Assembly (NCBI GenBank): GCA_945862385.1
Contig: CAMAXV010000002.1
Span: forward strand, 62,001-126,000
Source of the DNA: Chitinophaga pinensis
Lineage (GTDB): Bacteria > Bacteroidota > Bacteroidia > Chitinophagales > Chitinophagaceae
DNA length: 64,000 bases
Reading direction: 5' to 3'
Positions 16,972 to 25,183 of this stretch are shown here, piece after piece (the first letter of the stretch is position 1; each line of letters begins with the position of its first letter). The notes beneath the pieces are model-generated. The model saw only the letters and a program-made list of their open reading frames with translations. It made no database searches and was not told where the DNA came from. The position numbers and the translations under genes are program-made.

Positions 16972-17281
16972 TTTTCAATTCATCAAATAAGTCACCCTCA
17001 ACTTTATCATCACTTTTTAGAGCAGTCTTAAATTGCTTATCCCAGGTAGATAGATCTGAATTTACATCCGAAGAATTAACAGCTCTGATGGCAATAATGC
17101 CATTGGCTGCCTCAATGATTAAATCATTCCCGCTGATACCAGATGCTTCAATCAATTTAGAAGAAATGATTAGCCCTTTGGAGTTCCCAACAGATCTGAA
17201 TGAAGTTCTTACTGAATATTCAACTTCAGACTCACCAACAATTGGAATAGTTTTTTTAGTGCTTTTTTTCTTTGCAGACAT
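16946..17281 (-). CDS. mazE: MazE/AbrB-type antitoxin
   Basis: A 111-residue antitoxin partner. A SpoVT/AbrB-like DNA-binding segment lies at about residues 28-70 (FRSVGNSKGLIISSKLIEASGI, quoted here only for position, then DLIIEAANGIIAIRAV). An acidic C-terminal tail (DLFDELKNEFDEEEW) should cover MazF. The basic N-terminus MSAKKKSTKKT is an extension beyond minimal MazE. Three GTTATAA blocks overlap and precede the start codon and probably form the autoregulatory operator. Confidence 0.85.
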   Translation of the reverse strand: MSAKKKSTKKTIPIVGESEVEYSVRTSFRSVGNSKGLIISSKLIEASGISGNDLIIEAANGIIAIRAVNSSDVNSDLSTWDKQFKTALKSDDKVEGDLFDELKNEFDEEEW

Positions 17282-17310
17282 GTTATAAAGTTATAACTTT
17301 TGTTATAACA
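17281..17310. promoter_or_regulatory. Palindromic operator upstream of mazEF
   Basis: Contains the perfect palindromes AGTTATAACT (17289-17298) and TGTTATAACA (17301-17310), plus the half-matching TGTTATAA (17281-17288) that overlaps the mazE start. Repeated symmetric sites over the promoter are typical of toxin-antitoxin autoregulation. Confidence 0.65.
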
Positions 17311-17362
17311 TATTGAATTTTTTTTAAGCACATTGTCTATTATCGCCTTCCTGCTATTTTCT

Positions 17363-17370
17363 TAACTTTG
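17363..17370 (+). promoter_or_regulatory. -7 promoter box of lysS
   Basis: TAACTTTG, 7 bases before the lysS ATG. Confidence 0.6.
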
Positions 17371-17377
17371 CGGCCTT

Positions 17378-18886
17378 ATGAGTCAACATCTATCAGAGCA
17401 AGAAATTATCAGAAGAGAAAAACTGGCAGCAATTCAGGCATTGGGCATTGATCCCTACCCCGCACCTGCCTATCCAGTAAATATCACAGCCACGGCAATC
17501 AGGGAAGGATATAAGGGTGAAGAGAATAAAGCTGATTATGCAGAAGTTTGTCTGGCCGGAAGACTCATGGGTGTTCGGGATATGGGAAAGGCCTGTTTCG
17601 CCGTTTTACAGGACCATACCGGTAAAATGCAGGTTTATGTGAGAAGGGATGATATCTGCAGCGGAGACGACAAAACTTTATACGACCAGGTCTGGAAAAC
17701 GCTGGATATTGGAGACATCATCGGTGTCCAGGGTTATGTTTTCACCACCAAAACCGGTGAAACATCCGTACACGTCAAATCCCTCACCCTGCTCAGCAAA
17801 TCCCTGAAACCATTGCCGGTAGTAAAGGAAAAAGAGGGTGAAACTTTTGATGCTGTAACAGATCCTGAATTCCGCTACAGGCAACGTTATGCTGACCTGA
17901 TTATCAATCCACAAGTGAAGGAAACTTTCCTGAAACGTTCCAAACTCATCAACTCGATAAAACAGTTCCTGAACGAAAGAGGAGCCATTGAAGTAGACAC
18001 GCCGGTTTTGCAAAGCATCCCGGGCGGTGCATCTGCAAGACCATTCATGACCCACCACAATGCATTGGACATCCCCATGTACATGCGGATTGCCAACGAA
18101 CTTTACCTCAAAAGATTGATTGTAGGCGGATTTGAATGGGTCTATGAATTTTCAAGGAATTTCAGGAATGAGGGAATGGACCGCACCCACAACCCCGAAT
18201 TCACCGTTCTGGAATTCTATACAGCCTATAAGGATTACCTCTGGATGATGGATACAACAGAACAGTTACTGGAAAAAGCCGCGATGGACGTAAACGGCAC
18301 TACTGAAGTAGAAGTCGATGGCAAGGCTATCAGCTTCAAAGCCCCTTTCAGAAGGGTGACTATGTATGACGCTATCAAAGAACATACAGGAATCGACATC
18401 AGCGAAATGGATGAAGAAGGACTGCGTGGTGTTTGCAAACAATTGGGCATCGCTGCAGATAATAAATGGGGTAAAGGAAAACTGATTGATAACATTTTCG
18501 GAGAAAAATGCGAACACCATTATATCCAGCCTACCTTCATCACAGACTACCCGATTGAGATGAGTCCGCTTACCAAAAAACACCGCAGCAAAGCCGGACT
18601 CGTAGAACGTTTTGAACTGATGGTTAATGGGAAGGAAATAGCCAATGCTTATTCTGAGCTCAACGATCCGATAGACCAGCGTGCTCGTTTTGAAGATCAG
18701 GTAAAACTGATGGAACGCGGGGATGATGAAGCCATGTTTATCGACCACGATTTCCTACGCGCACTGGAATACGGTATGCCCCCCACAGCAGGAATCGGAT
18801 TTGGGATAGACCGACTGTGTATGTTGCTGACAAACCAGCCATCGATTCAGGATGTACTGCTGTTTCCCATGATGAAGCCGGAGTAG
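17378..18886 (+). CDS. lysS: Lysyl-tRNA synthetase, class II
   Basis: Charges tRNA-Lys. The 502 residues have an N-terminal OB-fold anticodon-binding domain (about 55-150; GRLMGVRDMGKACFAVLQD). The class II core follows: motif 1 around NSIKQFLNERGAIEVDTPVL, motif 2 FSRNFRNEGMDRTHNPEFT (about 264-282) and motif 3 PPTAGIGFGIDRLCMLL (about 467-483). Length is normal. A 14-base tandem repeat begins at the stop codon. Confidence 0.97.
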   Translation: MSQHLSEQEIIRREKLAAIQALGIDPYPAPAYPVNITATAIREGYKGEENKADYAEVCLAGRLMGVRDMGKACFAVLQDHTGKMQVYVRRDDICSGDDKTLYDQVWKTLDIGDIIGVQGYVFTTKTGETSVHVKSLTLLSKSLKPLPVVKEKEGETFDAVTDPEFRYRQRYADLIINPQVKETFLKRSKLINSIKQFLNERGAIEVDTPVLQSIPGGASARPFMTHHNALDIPMYMRIANELYLKRLIVGGFEWVYEFSRNFRNEGMDRTHNPEFTVLEFYTAYKDYLWMMDTTEQLLEKAAMDVNGTTEVEVDGKAISFKAPFRRVTMYDAIKEHTGIDISEMDEEGLRGVCKQLGIAADNKWGKGKLIDNIFGEKCEHHYIQPTFITDYPIEMSPLTKKHRSKAGLVERFELMVNGKEIANAYSELNDPIDQRARFEDQVKLMERGDDEAMFIDHDFLRALEYGMPPTAGIGFGIDRLCMLLTNQPSIQDVLLFPMMKPE

Positions 18887-18948
18887 AGAATAGTTAATAG
18901 AGAATAGTAAATAGAGAATAGTAAATAGATAGTTAGAGAGTAGTAAAT
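18885..18948. repeat. 14-base tandem repeat after lysS
   Basis: Units AGAGAATAGTTAAT, AGAGAATAGTAAAT, AGAGAATAGTAAAT, a partial AGATAGTT, then AGAGAGTAGTAAAT. Each unit divides into two similar heptamers (AGAGAAT, AGTAAAT). The array starts inside the lysS stop codon and reaches within 33 bases of the next gene. Confidence 0.9.
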
Positions 18949-18981
18949 GGTTTTTGTTGAAATACTTCAATACATCAAATC

Positions 18982-19347
18982 ATGAAAAGTTCCAGCAGCT
19001 CGGATGATCGTATTGCCCGCATGTCTTTTGCTTCAGTTTATCCGCATTATGTCGCCAAGGTGGAGCGAAAAAACCGGACAAAAGAAGAGCTGGATGAAGT
19101 AATCTGCTGGCTGACAGGCTTCGATCATGCCAGGCTCCAGGAACTGATTGCCGAAAAAGTAACCTTTGAGAAGTTTTTTGAACTGGCAACACTTAACCCC
19201 AACGCACATCTTATTACAGGAGTTATTTGTGGATATAGGGTTGAAGACATCGAAAATGCACTCACCCAAAAAGCGAGGTATCTCGACAAAATAATTGACG
19301 AACTCGCCAAAGGAAGAAAGCTCGAAAAGATCATGCGAACAGCATAA
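18982..19347 (+). CDS. DUF2200 family protein
   Basis: A 121-residue small soluble protein recognised by RIARMSFASVYPHYVAKVERK and EVICWLTGFDHARLQEL, the conserved DUF2200 core, followed by NPNAHLITGVICGYRVEDIE. The function of the family is unknown. It lies 95 bases downstream of lysS, separated by the repeat array, and is followed by a terminator shared with the convergent gene. Confidence 0.85.
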   Translation: MKSSSSSDDRIARMSFASVYPHYVAKVERKNRTKEELDEVICWLTGFDHARLQELIAEKVTFEKFFELATLNPNAHLITGVICGYRVEDIENALTQKARYLDKIIDELAKGRKLEKIMRTA

Positions 19348-19349
19348 AA

Positions 19350-19379
19350 AAAGCAGACCCGATTTTCCGAGCCTGCTTT
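19350..19379. terminator. Bidirectional terminator
   Basis: AAAGCAG (19350-19356) pairs with CTGCTTT (19373-19379), preceded by an A-run and followed by a T-rich stretch. It lies between the convergent DUF2200 and ThuA/PVC genes. Confidence 0.7.
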
Positions 19380-19415
19380 CTTGTAACTTGTACCCTTGTC
19401 CCTGGCTGTTTTAAA

Positions 19416-22400
19416 TCACCTCACTTTCATCATCCCATTCATGATACTCCAGTGGCCCGGGAATGTGCACACAAACGGATAATCACCGGTTGAAGCAGGT
19501 GCCTTGAATTTCAATCTATAAGATTGACCGGGATTTACCAGCGGTGTTGAGTACAATACTTCAGGAATGGATGGCACATAATTCTTATCAGCTCCCTTCT
19601 CATCTTTCATCATGGCATCACCTGCGCGACCAACTTTTTCCATGGCACCGGGCTTCGTAATCACCATGTTATGCTGCATCGCATCGGGATTCTCGAGTAT
19701 TAATTCCACCTGCTGACCAGGTTTGACAGTAAACTCCTTCACGTCAAACTTCATGGCCTCACGGATAGTCTTGATAACAATGCGTTTTACATTTGCATCT
19801 GGCTTTTCTTCCCCAGCAGCAGCCCATGCTGTCTTCAACCTTCCAAGACGCTCATTGGTATTCCCGGGATCAAGTGATAACAGGAATGTCTTATCAGCTG
19901 GCTTCAGTTTAATATCTTTCAACCTGTAATTCCACCCCTCAGAGACAGCTTTGAGCACACTGGCTTTCCCCTGCTCATCCATAACCTGAGATTTACGGAT
20001 GACGGATACCACAGTGTCTACCGGCACAGTTGAAACATAACTGCGTATAGCGCGCTCCAGGGCAAAAGTATTCATGTCTGCAGGTCTGTTGAATGTTACT
20101 TTCTTGCTGTAGCTGTTATTGTTTTTATTAGACTCAGTAATCTCGTTGGCTCTGTCTATAGAAGCACTAAGGTTGTAATCACCAACCACATCGGTTGAGA
20201 AACTGATGTCTCCAACCCATGGTCCGTTCAAATTTCGGGTAATACCAACTGTTTCCCCGGCTTTGATACCGTCCTTGTAGTTACGGCTGACCTGGTCCAC
20301 TTTAATACCCATTCCTTCAAATCTGATATCCAGTGGCACAAATTTATCTTTTTCAAGATCCACACTTCCCTTGTTCATCACCTCTATGGTTACGCGGATG
20401 CGCTCCCTAACTGCAGGGGCGGATGGTTCAACTTTAATTCCCGTAATAACCAGATCAATACCAGCTGATGGCCCGGATGCAGGCTTTAATGCTGCTGCCT
20501 GCTGGTGCATGCTGTGATCCATCGCAGCGGGTTTGGGTGCACTGGCCGCCTTTTTAAGCTGATTGGCTAAATGCTTTTTCATGAGTTTTCCACCATTGGC
20601 AGTAAGCACCGTGGCAAAAGCATCAGGCATCCAGCGGTCTTCTACCTCGTTGGATTTACTCATCCTTTCAAAGAAAGCTTTTTCAGCGGCAGCATCCAGG
20701 GGCGATTTCGAAAACAACAACAGGGAATTCATCACAACAAGCAGATCGCTGTCGTTCAACAAATTATTCTTTAAAATGGAAGCAACTGATTTCGCAGTGA
20801 AATCCATCACTTTGATGGCATTCTTACGCACATCGGCAGAAGGATGAGTCAATCCTGCCTGTATGGTAGCATCATCCAAGGCGTTTAACCCTTTCAAAAT
20901 CCACAAAGCATGAATGGCAGAGGCATTGATGCCGATCTCATCCACACTGCGGTCATTAACCATAGCAGTCAGCTGTGGAACCACGTCTTTATTGCCTCTC
21001 TCCACAAGCATCCGGTGTGCATGCATTCGCCAGAACATGTTGTCGTTTTTCAGCGCTGAAAGCAACCCTTTAACATCCTGCATACTCAAATTGAGTGGCT
21101 TATAAGGTGCTGCATTTTTATAGGAAACCCTGTAAATACGTCCATGCGTGAAATCACGGAGATCTGTTTCGTAGGCGTTACCCGGACCATTCCCAAAGCC
21201 CTGTGGGGTTGGATTGTGCTGAATGATATAGCTGTACCAGTCGGCCACCCATACGGCGCCATCCGGACCAACTTCTGCAAAAACAGGTGAAAACCATTCA
21301 TCAGCACCGGCCATCAGGTTAAATGCTTCCTTATCGCTGAAATCAGTTCCTTTCTTAACCAGGTTATTCTGGTGCAGAATATGTCCTGTTGGCTCTGCCA
21401 CAAAAGCCACCTTATTCCAGTATTGCCTTGGAAATGACCTTGCCGTGTAGAAGTTATGACCAGCTGCTGCAGTGAATCCGCCAAAAGCATCCACCTGTCT
21501 CACTTTCTCTGTGATAGGTTTCATATCTCGGTGAGTGTCTGTACTGCGGCTTCCGTTATCAATATTATTGGCCGAATTGAAATAGCTATGCGGGATAGCC
21601 ATGTACCAGCCATGAGAGTTATTAGCGGTTGAACCGAAAACATCATTTGTTTCATTGAAGGCAAAACCCCAGGTATTGTTGGAGGTACTTGTCATCCATT
21701 CCAGTTTGCTGCCATCGGGCTTAAACCTGAAAAATGCCTGTCCGAACTGAATCGTATCCTTGCTGGCACCTACTACTCCTTTAAAGCCTGAGTAACCCAC
21801 AGATCCCCATACCCAATTATCGAAACCATAATGCAGGTTAGAGGGGCCAGCATGTGTGTCGAACGTACCGAAACCAGTGAAGAGTATTTTTTTGACATCG
21901 GCTTTGTTGTCTCCATCCGTGTCTTTGAGGAAAAGCATGTGCGGTGCCTGGGAAACAACAAGTCCGCCGTTGGCAAAAGTCATGCCTGTAGGTATACTGA
22001 GTCCGTCTGCAAAACGGGTAAACTTATCTGCCTTTCCATCGTTGTTGGTATCCTCGCAAATCAGGATATAATCGCTGCCGCCTTCCGGCTTGCGTTCATT
22101 GGGATAATCCTTGGTGATGAGCACATACATCCGTCCTTTCTCATCCCAGCTGATGGCGATGGGGTGCATGACATTTGGCTCAGCTGCAAATAGTTCCAGG
22201 TTGAAATCAACAGGAACCTGAATATGTTTCATGGATTCTTCAGGAGACAGTGGCATTTGCTGCAGTTGTTCACCCGGACGTTTTTCATAGTTGGGCAGTC
22301 TTGCAGGTTTATAGGTCAGCGTTTGGGGATTACGAAGTTTAAAAGCAGCAAGTGCTTCAGCATTGATACTCCACAGAATGCCATTATATACCAGATCCTG

Positions 22401-23054
22401 GAAACCAGCCTGACTCCAGGTTCTGTCGTCATGACCATAGGCAGTATAAAAAACCTTGCCCTTTCCGTGCGTGCGGGTCCAGGTATAGGGTTCAGTTTCA
22501 ACACCCGGCTTATCCTTTTGCTGATCTGCCTTGATGCTTCTCACAGCCAGTACATTGTTATCCGCTTGAAGCTGGCTATGCAGGTAAGTCTCATCGTAAG
22601 CAGTGAATGGCTTTAATCCCTGCATAACAGGATGCCCTGGCTGCGTGGTTTGTGTGGTGATGGAATCAAATGTATGCCGCCAGAATTGTCCGCCCACCAG
22701 TTTCACATATTCACTGGAGTTGCGGAAACAGTAGGAGGCGCAGTGCAAAGGTAGAAATCCTTTTCCCGACGCCACAAAATCCAGCAGCGCTTTTTCAGCT
22801 TCAGCCGGCAACACATCCCAGTTGGCATAAACCATCAGGGCATCATATTTTGAAAGTGTTGTGGGATTAAGATCAGCAAGCTGATCGGTATAAGTGAAAT
22901 TGATGCCTTTGGGACCGAGAGCAGCCATAAGAGCAGGCAGGCGGTCCATCGGACGGTGATGTCCGTTATCACCGAGAAAAAGTACTTCAATGCGCCTGCC
23001 CTGCTGGGCAAAAAGCTGTGAAGAAAGCAGAAGGAAAGCAATCAGGAGTCTCAT
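19416..23054 (-). CDS. Multidomain ThuA / PVC-type dehydrogenase / cupredoxin protein
   Basis: A 1212-residue secreted protein. The order is: signal peptide (1-16, LFAQ); ThuA-like domain (about 20-230; LPLHCASYCFRNSSEYVKL, GGQFWRH); PVC-type membrane-bound dehydrogenase beta-propeller (about 275-640; HPIAISWDEKGRMYVLITKDYP, DTNNDGKADKFTRFADGL); HEAT-like region (about 650-760); CARDB-like Ig domain (about 805-935); azurin-like copper domain (about 1090-1212). The copper ligands appear complete: His in MQHNMVI, Cys1196 and His1201 in CTFPGHW, Met1205. It probably oxidises a sugar-type substrate with electrons passing to copper; this is inference. Genes upstream encode an oxidoreductase and an isomerase. 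Confidence 0.85.
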   Translation of the reverse strand: MRLLIAFLLLSSQLFAQQGRRIEVLFLGDNGHHRPMDRLPALMAALGPKGINFTYTDQLADLNPTTLSKYDALMVYANWDVLPAEAEKALLDFVASGKGFLPLHCASYCFRNSSEYVKLVGGQFWRHTFDSITTQTTQPGHPVMQGLKPFTAYDETYLHSQLQADNNVLAVRSIKADQQKDKPGVETEPYTWTRTHGKGKVFYTAYGHDDRTWSQAGFQDLVYNGILWSINAEALAAFKLRNPQTLTYKPARLPNYEKRPGEQLQQMPLSPEESMKHIQVPVDFNLELFAAEPNVMHPIAISWDEKGRMYVLITKDYPNERKPEGGSDYILICEDTNNDGKADKFTRFADGLSIPTGMTFANGGLVVSQAPHMLFLKDTDGDNKADVKKILFTGFGTFDTHAGPSNLHYGFDNWVWGSVGYSGFKGVVGASKDTIQFGQAFFRFKPDGSKLEWMTSTSNNTWGFAFNETNDVFGSTANNSHGWYMAIPHSYFNSANNIDNGSRSTDTHRDMKPITEKVRQVDAFGGFTAAAGHNFYTARSFPRQYWNKVAFVAEPTGHILHQNNLVKKGTDFSDKEAFNLMAGADEWFSPVFAEVGPDGAVWVADWYSYIIQHNPTPQGFGNGPGNAYETDLRDFTHGRIYRVSYKNAAPYKPLNLSMQDVKGLLSALKNDNMFWRMHAHRMLVERGNKDVVPQLTAMVNDRSVDEIGINASAIHALWILKGLNALDDATIQAGLTHPSADVRKNAIKVMDFTAKSVASILKNNLLNDSDLLVVMNSLLLFSKSPLDAAAEKAFFERMSKSNEVEDRWMPDAFATVLTANGGKLMKKHLANQLKKAASAPKPAAMDHSMHQQAAALKPASGPSAGIDLVITGIKVEPSAPAVRERIRVTIEVMNKGSVDLEKDKFVPLDIRFEGMGIKVDQVSRNYKDGIKAGETVGITRNLNGPWVGDISFSTDVVGDYNLSASIDRANEITESNKNNNSYSKKVTFNRPADMNTFALERAIRSYVSTVPVDTVVSVIRKSQVMDEQGKASVLKAVSEGWNYRLKDIKLKPADKTFLLSLDPGNTNERLGRLKTAWAAAGEEKPDANVKRIVIKTIREAMKFDVKEFTVKPGQQVELILENPDAMQHNMVITKPGAMEKVGRAGDAMMKDEKGADKNYVPSIPEVLYSTPLVNPGQSYRLKFKAPASTGDYPFVCTFPGHWSIMNGMMKVR

Positions 23055-23075
23055 GTGGATTGTTTTAAGGGGGGA

Positions 23076-23110
23076 GGTTACGGGCGGGAACTGCGTTCCC
23101 GCCCGTAACC
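23076..23110. repeat. Perfect 15-base-pair hairpin between two genes
   Basis: GGTTACGGGCGGGAA (23076-23090) and its exact complement (23096-23110) with a 5-base loop. It lies 21 bases before the ThuA/PVC start codon. There is no T-tract on the minus-strand side, so it is not a classical terminator of the upstream oxidoreductase gene. Confidence 0.85.
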
Positions 23111-23128
23111 GTATGTAAAAATTTCGAA

Positions 23129-24244
23129 CTAACTGAAAAAGTCTGGTAAACGCTTTATTTCACCACCTGCCATGGCTGATTCATGCGCCAGGATACCAAC
23201 GGATGTCCAGTTGGCCGATTGTGCCGCATTCGGAAACGGATCTCGTCCTTCCACCAATGCCATCAGAAACTCATGGGCAAGATGAGGATGAGACCCGCCA
23301 TGACCTGCTCCCTGGGTGAAGCTCAAGTGTGTATTTTGGGCAATATCATAAACCCCTTTGGTGGTGAAATCACGGATACCCTCCGGTAGAAGATGTGCGT
23401 AATCAGGAACCCTCACTTTGGCTGGAATTTCATGTTCCGGCAGTTTGGCTGTATGCAGCACATGTTCCTCATCCTCAATCAAGGCCCATTCGAATGATTT
23501 TTTTGAACCGTACACCTCGAAACTCTCCCGATACTGTCGTGCTACATCAAACAGTGAACGGTAAACATAAGCACTCAGATCAGAATTTTTGAATTTAATG
23601 TGGGCAGACTCCACAGCAAAAGGAGAATTGTGAATCTGTGCCAGTTCTTCCCGGATGGTTCCGGAACCGAAACAGGAAACATATTCTGCTTCAAGTTTAA
23701 GCAAACCTGCAACAGGTCCAACGCAATGTGTGGCATAATGCATCGGTGGTAGTCCTGGCCAGTAATCAGGCCAGCCATCCATATCCTGCTGGTGTGAGGC
23801 TTTCAGGAATTGAACCTTGCCCAGCTCACCTTTTTCATACAACTCTTTTACATACAGAAACTCCCGGGCATAAACCACCGTTTCCATCATCATGTATTTC
23901 TTGCCAGTCTCTTTACAGGCCTGCACAATTTTCATGCAGTCTTCCACACTGGTGGCCATGGGTACCGTACAGGCAACATGTTTCCCGGCATAGAGGGCTT
24001 TGAACGACTGCTCAGCATGATTCGGAATCGGAGAGTTGATGTGCACGGCATCAATGGCTGGGTCTTTCAGCAACTCATCATAATCCGAATACCGCTTTTC
24101 TATTCCGAAAGCATCTCCAATGGCATTTAGTTTCTCCACATTGCGCTGGCAAATGGCATACATGTTGGCATGAGGGTGACGCTGATAAATGGGAATAAAC
24201 TCAGCACCAAAACCGAGCCCCACAATGGCAATGTTGATCTTCAT
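23129..24244 (-). CDS. Gfo/Idh/MocA family oxidoreductase
   Basis: A 371-residue NAD(P)-dependent sugar-type dehydrogenase. The Rossmann motif GLGFGAEFIP is at residues 8-17. The catalytic-region lysine lies in YAGKHVACTVPMATSVEDC (the EKP of classical members reads TVPMA here). The C-terminal sheet domain has GHGGSHPHLAHEFLMAL. The replacement of the usual EKP is notable. It overlaps the upstream isomerase gene by 4 bases, so the two are likely coupled. Confidence 0.88.
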   Translation of the reverse strand: MKINIAIVGLGFGAEFIPIYQRHPHANMYAICQRNVEKLNAIGDAFGIEKRYSDYDELLKDPAIDAVHINSPIPNHAEQSFKALYAGKHVACTVPMATSVEDCMKIVQACKETGKKYMMMETVVYAREFLYVKELYEKGELGKVQFLKASHQQDMDGWPDYWPGLPPMHYATHCVGPVAGLLKLEAEYVSCFGSGTIREELAQIHNSPFAVESAHIKFKNSDLSAYVYRSLFDVARQYRESFEVYGSKKSFEWALIEDEEHVLHTAKLPEHEIPAKVRVPDYAHLLPEGIRDFTTKGVYDIAQNTHLSFTQGAGHGGSHPHLAHEFLMALVEGRDPFPNAAQSANWTSVGILAHESAMAGGEIKRLPDFFS

Positions 24245-25074
24245 GATTGGGTTATATTTTTTAAATATTGAATACTGTCTTTTACCAATTGCTCCTCCGA
24301 CCCAAATAACGGTCTCCAGATATTGGCTGCAGTCAGCTTACTGCTGAAAGCTTCCACACTTATCATACCTGAATACCCAATAGATGACAAACCAGCAATT
24401 ATACTTTCGAAATCCACATGTCCTGCGCCCAATGTTCCACGGTCGTTTTCGGAAAGCTGCACGTGCACCAGCCTGTTGCCTATCTTCCTGATGGCTGCAG
24501 CCATGTCTTTTTCCTCAATATTGGCATGAAAACTATCAAACATCAGCTTACAGTGTGGATGATTCACCTGGTCGGCCAGGGCAATCAACTCATCGGTACA
24601 GGAAACCAGGTAACTCTCAAAACGATTCAGGTATTCCAGGCCCAGCGTAATACCCAGGGTACCGGCATATTCAGCCAGCTCAAATAAATTTTCGGCAGCC
24701 CATCCTTTTTCCTCATCAGTGGCAGTTCTTCCCGCAAATACACCCAATGCGGAATGGTAGGGACCGGTTAACAGCTTTGAACCCAGCACTGCAGCGCAAT
24801 CCAGGGCCCGTTTGTTACGCTCCAGCGTCTTGCTGCGCATAGCAGGATCATTGGCAATCTGATGGTGATCCGGGCCATTAATCGTTACAGCCACGCGTTC
24901 CAGCCCGAGTACATCCAGTTGTTTTCTCCATGACTCCCACGCGGCAGGGTCAGTATTAAAAATGGGCACTTCAACCCCATCGTAACCTGCTTCCCGGATT
25001 TGCTCCAAAACCGGAAACATATCTTCATTCATCTCTGTACCCCACAACAGCAGGTTCATGCCAAATTTATTCAT
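24241..25074 (-). CDS. Sugar phosphate isomerase/epimerase (TIM barrel, AP endonuclease 2-like)
   Basis: A 277-residue xylose-isomerase-like TIM barrel. The pattern resembles D-tagatose/D-psicose 3-epimerases: the metal Glu in LGLEYLNRFESYLVSC (about 144), Asp and His in CKLMFDSFHANIEE (about 180), His in VHVQLSENDRGTLGAGHVDF (about 210) and the final Glu in ISVEAFSS (about 240). I start it at 25074 (MNKFGMN); an ATG at 25092 would add 6 residues. The actual sugar is unknown. It overlaps the oxidoreductase start by 4 bases. Confidence 0.82.
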   Translation of the reverse strand: MNKFGMNLLLWGTEMNEDMFPVLEQIREAGYDGVEVPIFNTDPAAWESWRKQLDVLGLERVAVTINGPDHHQIANDPAMRSKTLERNKRALDCAAVLGSKLLTGPYHSALGVFAGRTATDEEKGWAAENLFELAEYAGTLGITLGLEYLNRFESYLVSCTDELIALADQVNHPHCKLMFDSFHANIEEKDMAAAIRKIGNRLVHVQLSENDRGTLGAGHVDFESIIAGLSSIGYSGMISVEAFSSKLTAANIWRPLFGSEEQLVKDSIQYLKNITQS

Positions 25075-25183
25075 AGCCACTTTTTCGTGCATGAATATAT
25101 GAAATGATGAAGAGACGGGGAAATATAGATGCTTTGAAATTCAGGTGAATGCTTTAACTTAATACCACCAAAACAACCTTAAT

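Noticed and set aside
18266-18748. 160-codon frame antisense to lysS
   Set aside because: Lies wholly inside a confident lysS sequence.
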